From contig NC_092611.1 in NCBI RefSeq assembly GCF_047663525.1, forward strand, positions 9,027,001-9,091,000: a stretch of 64,000 bases of DNA. The letters are read 5' to 3'. Position 1 is the stretch's first letter. Each line of letters opens with the position of its first letter. Shown here piece after piece: positions 47,493-64,000 of the stretch. This stretch comes from Anas platyrhynchos. Its lineage: Eukaryota; Chordata; Aves; Anseriformes; Anatidae. The position numbers were made by a program, and so were the translations under genes. The notes below the pieces were generated by a model. That model saw nothing but the letters and a program-made list of their open reading frames with translations, made no database searches and was not told the origin of the DNA.

Positions 47493-47900
47493 CAGACAGG
47501 CAGGCTGCGGGGGGACACCCAAACACACCGTGAGGGGGTCCCCAAACCTCCCCCCGGCACAGCGCCACCCCCGCGGCCAGGGGGGTCCCCCCAAGCCCCG
47601 GCTGTCCCCGGGGAGCACCCGCAGCCCCCCCCCGGCCGCCAGGGCCCCGCCTGCCCCGCACGGGAAGCACCGGCCCCGGCTCCCCGCCGCCTCCCCAGGG
47701 GGGCTCCGAGCCCCCTGCCCGCCCCCACGGCCACCCCCGAGCCCCGCGTCCCCCCCGCCCTGCTCCCGGCTCGCTCCCAGGCCCGGGGGGCAAAGTCCGC
47801 GGCGGCCGGGGCCGGGCGGGAGCCCCGCGGGGCTGGGAGCGGGGGTCGGGACCCCCCCCCCGCACCCCTCAGCCCCCCCCACGCTCCGCTCACCGGGCAT
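47347..47900 (-). other. PCSK7: Overlapping uORF of PCSK7
   Basis: An ATG in predicted exon 1 (47,900) continues across the exon 1-2 junction (47,894 to 47,504) in a frame different from the PCSK7 protein. It stays open for 54 codons to a stop at 47,349-47,347, passing over the PCSK7 ATG at 47,492. Its own context is weak (C at -3), so leaky scanning would be required and is plausible. It depends on transcription starting upstream of 47,900. Confidence 0.5.
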
Positions 47901-48078
47901 GGGCCGGCGGCGGCCGCCGGTGCCGCTCCGCTGCCGGTGCCGGTGCCGGTGCCGGTGCCCGCCCCGCCCGGCCTCCGCTCCGCCAGAGGGCGGCCGCCGC
48001 TCCCCGGTGCCGGCGGCGGAAGGGGAGGCCCGGGCCGGGCGGAGCCGAGCCCCGGCCCCCCGGCTCCCAGCCCCAGCC
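47894..48078. promoter_or_regulatory. Bidirectional PCSK7/RNF214 promoter
   Basis: The predicted donor of PCSK7 exon 1 (minus, last exonic base 47,894) and the RNF214 start codon (48,079) are only about 185 bp apart. The interval is CpG-rich without a TATA box and contains four perfect GCCGGT repeats at 47,933-47,956. Both genes must start within or very near it, on opposite strands. Start sites cannot be placed exactly. Confidence 0.75.
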
Positions 48079-55700
<7,622 letters not shown>

Positions 55701-55885
55701 CGGCTACTCGAACAAAGTGGTCCCGCGGGAGGAGTTGCTGTGAATAGACAGGATCAGTTCTAAGATTTCTACAGTTCTATATTTATACGACCATGTATAC
55801 ACATGTACATTTTTATTATATAGGTAATGTGTGTATAGAAAGTCTGTATACATACAAATTCATAAATAAAGTGTGTATATTATGC
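55701..55885 (+). other. RNF214: RNF214 3' UTR
   Basis: This short AT-rich tail has an AATAAA at 55,865-55,870 followed by GT-rich sequence. Confidence 0.75.
55865..55870 (+). terminator. RNF214: RNF214 poly(A) signal
   Basis: AATAAA lies 165 nt after the RNF214 stop and is followed by a GTGTGT element. Confidence 0.75.
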
Positions 55886-56193
55886 AGTGAGCTGGTGCTG
55901 CTCCTCATTTTTTCATTTGTAGCCTTACTGGCTTCCTTTCTAACATGTGTTAAAGCCAAACCTCCTTGCTGGGGCTTCAGGGGCTGCTGTAACTCCCTCT
56001 CCCCCCCTAGCTGTGTGTATTCCTCCCCGGGGACAGTGCTCCCCCCAGCTCCACGCTTCCCACAACCGTTCCCTTGGCAGGACGTCTCCCGTCACCCCCC
56101 CGCCACGCCACATCCAGCTGGGGCTGCTTGTGCTCGGAACGGTTCCCCTCTGAGCAACAAACAGGTTCTAGGTGCAAAGTATTTTTGTCTTTT

Positions 56194-56199
56194 TTTAAT
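56194..56199 (-). terminator. BACE1: Candidate BACE1 poly(A) signal (ATTAAA)
   Basis: TTTAAT on the plus strand reads ATTAAA on the minus strand in a T/A-rich stretch. Confidence 0.45.
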
Positions 56200-59100
56200 G
56201 TAATAATTTACCGTGTTAACATTCATTGTTCTTACACAGACGATAGGTTACAGAGTACTGGAGTCTACAGCGGCAGCCTGCGGTAGCCATCCCCATCCCT
56301 CCTCCCGCTGGGCAGAGTCCTGCACACGCTTTCACCTGGTGCTTCCTGGTGTAACTCCGGGTCCTGGGGAAGGAGCACTGGGGCGTGAACAAATTTGGCT
56401 GTGCTGCAGCTCAGGATAACCAACCAGTTGCAGATTCTACTTTTCCCTTTCCTGGCCTTTCTCCTAAAACACGGGCTGGGGCACCAACCCTTTCTCCATG
56501 GATTTCGGTGGGATCACAAGGTGCTCAGCACCACTTAAAATCTTGCACTTACTCTGTAGTGTTTTCTTTTCCTTTTTTTTTTGCAGTCTGTAGCACAAAT
56601 TCAGCTCTGCTAGAAGCAGCTTTGCCTCGAGGCTGGTCAGTGCAAGCACTGCCAGGGTACCTACGGCGTGCCTGAATTTGGCCACAGCCTGAATCTCTCT
56701 AGGCGTGCACACACACGCTTGTCAGCATGTTTTAAGGCAGTGGGCCACAACAGAGTCTCTGGGCTCCTGGGGAGGGTCCTGGGCAGGCACAGGGGTGTGG
56801 AGGTGTGTGTGCACTCTGCAATTGCATAACTTTGCCCTCACGCTGGAGCTGAATTGCTGCATGAGCGGAGTGTGGGAACACAGCATGGGAACTGGGGGCT
56901 GTTCCCAGACCCAGCAAAGGGGGATGGTTTAGGGGAGCGTGTAATGGGCTGTGGGGGCAGTTCCCAGGGTTGGGGCTGGGTTGCCTCTTCTGTGGTCTCC
57001 TACCTTGTTTTTTCTCCTGCCTTGCTCACGGGCTCCCTCCCTGCTTTTTTGAAGAAATTTAAGCAAAGGATTTCGTTAACAAGCTTGATCCCTGGTGATT
57101 ACTGTAGGCTTGTAATGCTCCAGCCCTTGTCCCCGGCTGAACTCGGGGCTCAGCTCTGCCCAGGCCCCAGCACCACAGGTAGCTCTGACTTTTGCTTGTG
57201 GCTGAGCGTTGCCTGTTCAGTGAGCAAATCTCGCTGCTAAAAAACAAAGCACCTTCATGGCCGAGGCTGAGAAGTGAGGAAACAGCGCTATCAGCTGCTC
57301 TGGGGAAGGGAGGAGGGGGCTGCAGGGGGGCTGTGACAGAGGAAGAAAGGGAGGGTTGTTCTTTCACTCCGTAAAGCCCTCCCTTTGCCGTATGAACAAG
57401 ACGAGGGCAGAACTGCCTCCTCTGCCAAGCGTCCTCTCAGCTCGAGAACCACCGCACCGATCCAGCTGTGCCCTCCTGCACCCCTCCGTCCTTACCACCA
57501 GATCACTTACACACAGAACTCCCTCTGAACCCAACTCCAGGTCACCTACGAGCCGTGAAGTGCTTCCATCCAAGCGTGCTGCTGCCCAGCAAGCCCCGGG
57601 CTTGGGTGGTGGCCAAGGCCCTAGGTTGTGCAGAGGGCTACAGGTATTTAAAAACAACAAAACAGGACCAAATCCCCTACCAGTGGGTTTGGAACAGTGG
57701 CTTTCGGCGCTAGAATTAAAAATATAGCTATATGTAAATATTGTACAGGTGAGAAGCGACCGCTACTGGTACCCCTGTGTGCAGCAGGGACCTGCTATAT
57801 ACACGCCGTGGTTCCGCGCAGCTGTACTACCAGTGACTTGCAGTGTAAAAAAAAAAAAGAAAAACAAACCAAACAACCCCCTAAAATAATAAATACAACC
57901 ACGTCTTTAAAAAACAATAACCGCTGCAGTCCCCAGAGCCACCTCCCGTTGCCCAAAGCTGCCGGGGGGGCTCGTGCCTTGAGAGCAGGAGCCCGGGTCC
58001 GAGCGTGGCTGGTGCCAGGGCGCGAGCGCAGCAGCACGGGGCCGCCGCGGGTCCGGCCGGCTGGTGAGGCGAGGCGAGGCAGCAGCTGCAGGCGGGGGCC
58101 ACCGAGCCCGGCCCCGGCCCCCCTATGGCTTTCAAACAGGCGAGTGGGCTTGGGGAAGGGGCCGGCGCAAGGCTGCAGCGCTCGGCTCCCTCCCGGCACT
58201 CGGTTTCTGCTTGTTCCAGGCTGTGCAGCGCATGAGGGGAAAGCTCCTTCCTTCGTTTCCCGTGCAGTCCCAGGGCTGCGAAGCGCAGGGAGGAGAAGAG
58301 AGCCCCGCGGCCCGCAGCAGAGGCTGTCGTCCCCAGGCCCGGAGGGCAGCAGCCACCAGCTTCTACGTGGCAAATGCTGTCGGTGCTGGAATGGAGGTGA
58401 GGCAGGTCCCGGCCCCCAGAGGGTGGGAGGGCGGCTGCCCATCCTGGAGGCAGCCAGGGCAGGGGGAGCAGAGCCTGGGGCCGGCAGCAGGGGGAGGACA
58501 GGGCAGGAGGGCAGGGCAATGCCACGGGAAATGTCAGAGCCAGCGGGGTACAGGAGAGCAGGATGGGAGCAGCCGCTAGGAGAGCGCCCTGCCTGCCTCC
58601 CTGCATCCCCGGGCAGCTCCAGGCTGGCACCGGGGGCGAGTTCCCAAAAGCCCGGGGCTGGGAGGGAGGCTCTGGAGATGCACTCGCTGAGTCCAGCTCA
58701 CAGGCGTCCCGGGGAGGGGAGCTGCGTGGGGAAGGCACAGCCACAGCGCACATGCACACGCGCACACATCACTACACGGAGGGCCCAGGCCAGCAGCTTC
58801 CCTGCGGAGCAGGCTGAGGAGGGCAGGGACACGGGCTGGGGAAGGGGACAGGCATCAGCTGGACTCTATCACACTTGGCAGGCCTGGGCAGGACAGCGAG
58901 GGAGAGCCCAGCTCAGCCTTGTACCGGAGTAGAGAGCTGTACCCGGCCCCACCGGGGGCTGCAGGCTGACAGGGTCGCTGTGCTGTCACCCCCCAACTCC
59001 CACCCTGGTTCTGCAGGTCCCAGATAAAAGCAGCTGCAGCCTGGGACTCCCGTGGCTGCCCTCGCACATGCTGCTTCCCCACAGGCTGCAAGCACACGCT

Positions 59101-59477
59101 GAACACGTGCTCGTGGCCAGCTACAGGTCAGCAAGGGGTGGCTGGTGTCAGGAACCAGGGCAGAGCCCTGGAGCACAGAGGGGGATCCTAATGTTAAAGG
59201 GATCAGATCTCCACCTGCTCCCCAAATGCTGCCCTAGGTGATGGTGACCCAGGGACACAAGGGCCTCGCCTCGAGGCTGGCCTGCTCCTGGCACTGGGTC
59301 ACTCCTGGCCTGCTAGACCCAAAGGGCACAGCGTCCCCAGGGGCCAGAAGGGCTTCGGCTGACTGAGCTCCCCACACTGCTGTCCTGCCTCTGTTCTCCA
59401 GCCTTCAAAAAAGGACCCACCTCTCCTCGCCCCGCTACCTCACCTGCGGGCCCCGGGACTGCCCCCAAGCTCCGGTG
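56194..59477 (-). other. BACE1: Probable BACE1 3' UTR
   Basis: Downstream of the BACE1 stop on the minus strand the sequence has no coding exon. The first clear minus-strand poly(A) hexamer is ATTAAA at 56,199-56,194, which would give a 3' UTR of about 3.3 kb, similar to the long mammalian one. An AATAAA on the minus strand at 55,817-55,812 would lengthen it and overlap RNF214. Two miR-29 seed matches are present at 57,169-57,175 and 56,527-56,533. The 411-codon plus-strand frame at 57,697-58,932 is antisense to this UTR and not a gene. Confidence 0.6.

Positions 59478-64000
<4,523 letters not shown>

Noticed and set aside
57697-58932. 411-codon plus-strand frame
   Set aside because: It is antisense to the probable BACE1 3' UTR, low in complexity and has no family resemblance.

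Overview
This is vertebrate nuclear DNA, almost certainly from a bird. The genes are intron-containing with GT-AG splice sites, the sequence is GC-rich with very short introns as on avian microchromosomes, and each gene matches a vertebrate orthologue exon by exon. The gene order is SIK3(-), PAFAH1B2(+), SIDT2(+), TAGLN(+), PCSK7(-), RNF214(+), BACE1(-). This is the order and orientation of human 11q23, a block that lies on chicken microchromosome 24. The species cannot be fixed from the sequence alone. I see no full retrovirus, LINE, SINE, CRISPR array, tRNA or rRNA.

Layout. 1-11,724 is the 5' part of a long SIK3 intron, with the first coding exon at 11,725-11,934 on the minus strand. A CpG-island promoter (about 11,935-12,665) is shared head-to-head with PAFAH1B2 (coding 13,189-16,883, perhaps starting at 12,666), which has a long 3' UTR with several poly(A) signals. 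SIDT2 is complete in 27 constitutive or cassette coding exons (21,352-27,759), with a possible additional 12-nt microexon. TAGLN follows (coding 30,814-31,828) behind an SRF-type promoter with two CArG boxes. PCSK7 is complete in 15 coding exons (47,492 down to 33,251), tail-to-tail with TAGLN. A roughly 185-bp bidirectional promoter separates PCSK7 from RNF214, which is complete in 15 coding exons (48,079-55,700). BACE1 is tail-to-tail with RNF214. Its coding exons 2-9 are present (61,859 down to 59,478), and exon 1 lies beyond the right edge.

The genes are unrelated housekeeping or membrane-traffic genes held in an ancient syntenic block and do not form a pathway. What links them physically is shared regulation: two divergent promoters and two convergent 3' ends. 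The items most worth a second look are two perfect CREs in the SIK3/PAFAH1B2 promoter, a possible strong-context in-frame upstream start for PAFAH1B2, a candidate stop-containing exon inside RNF214, small cassette exons in SIDT2 and RNF214, an overlapping uORF in PCSK7, and three minisatellites in or beside introns. I found no undescribed biological system.
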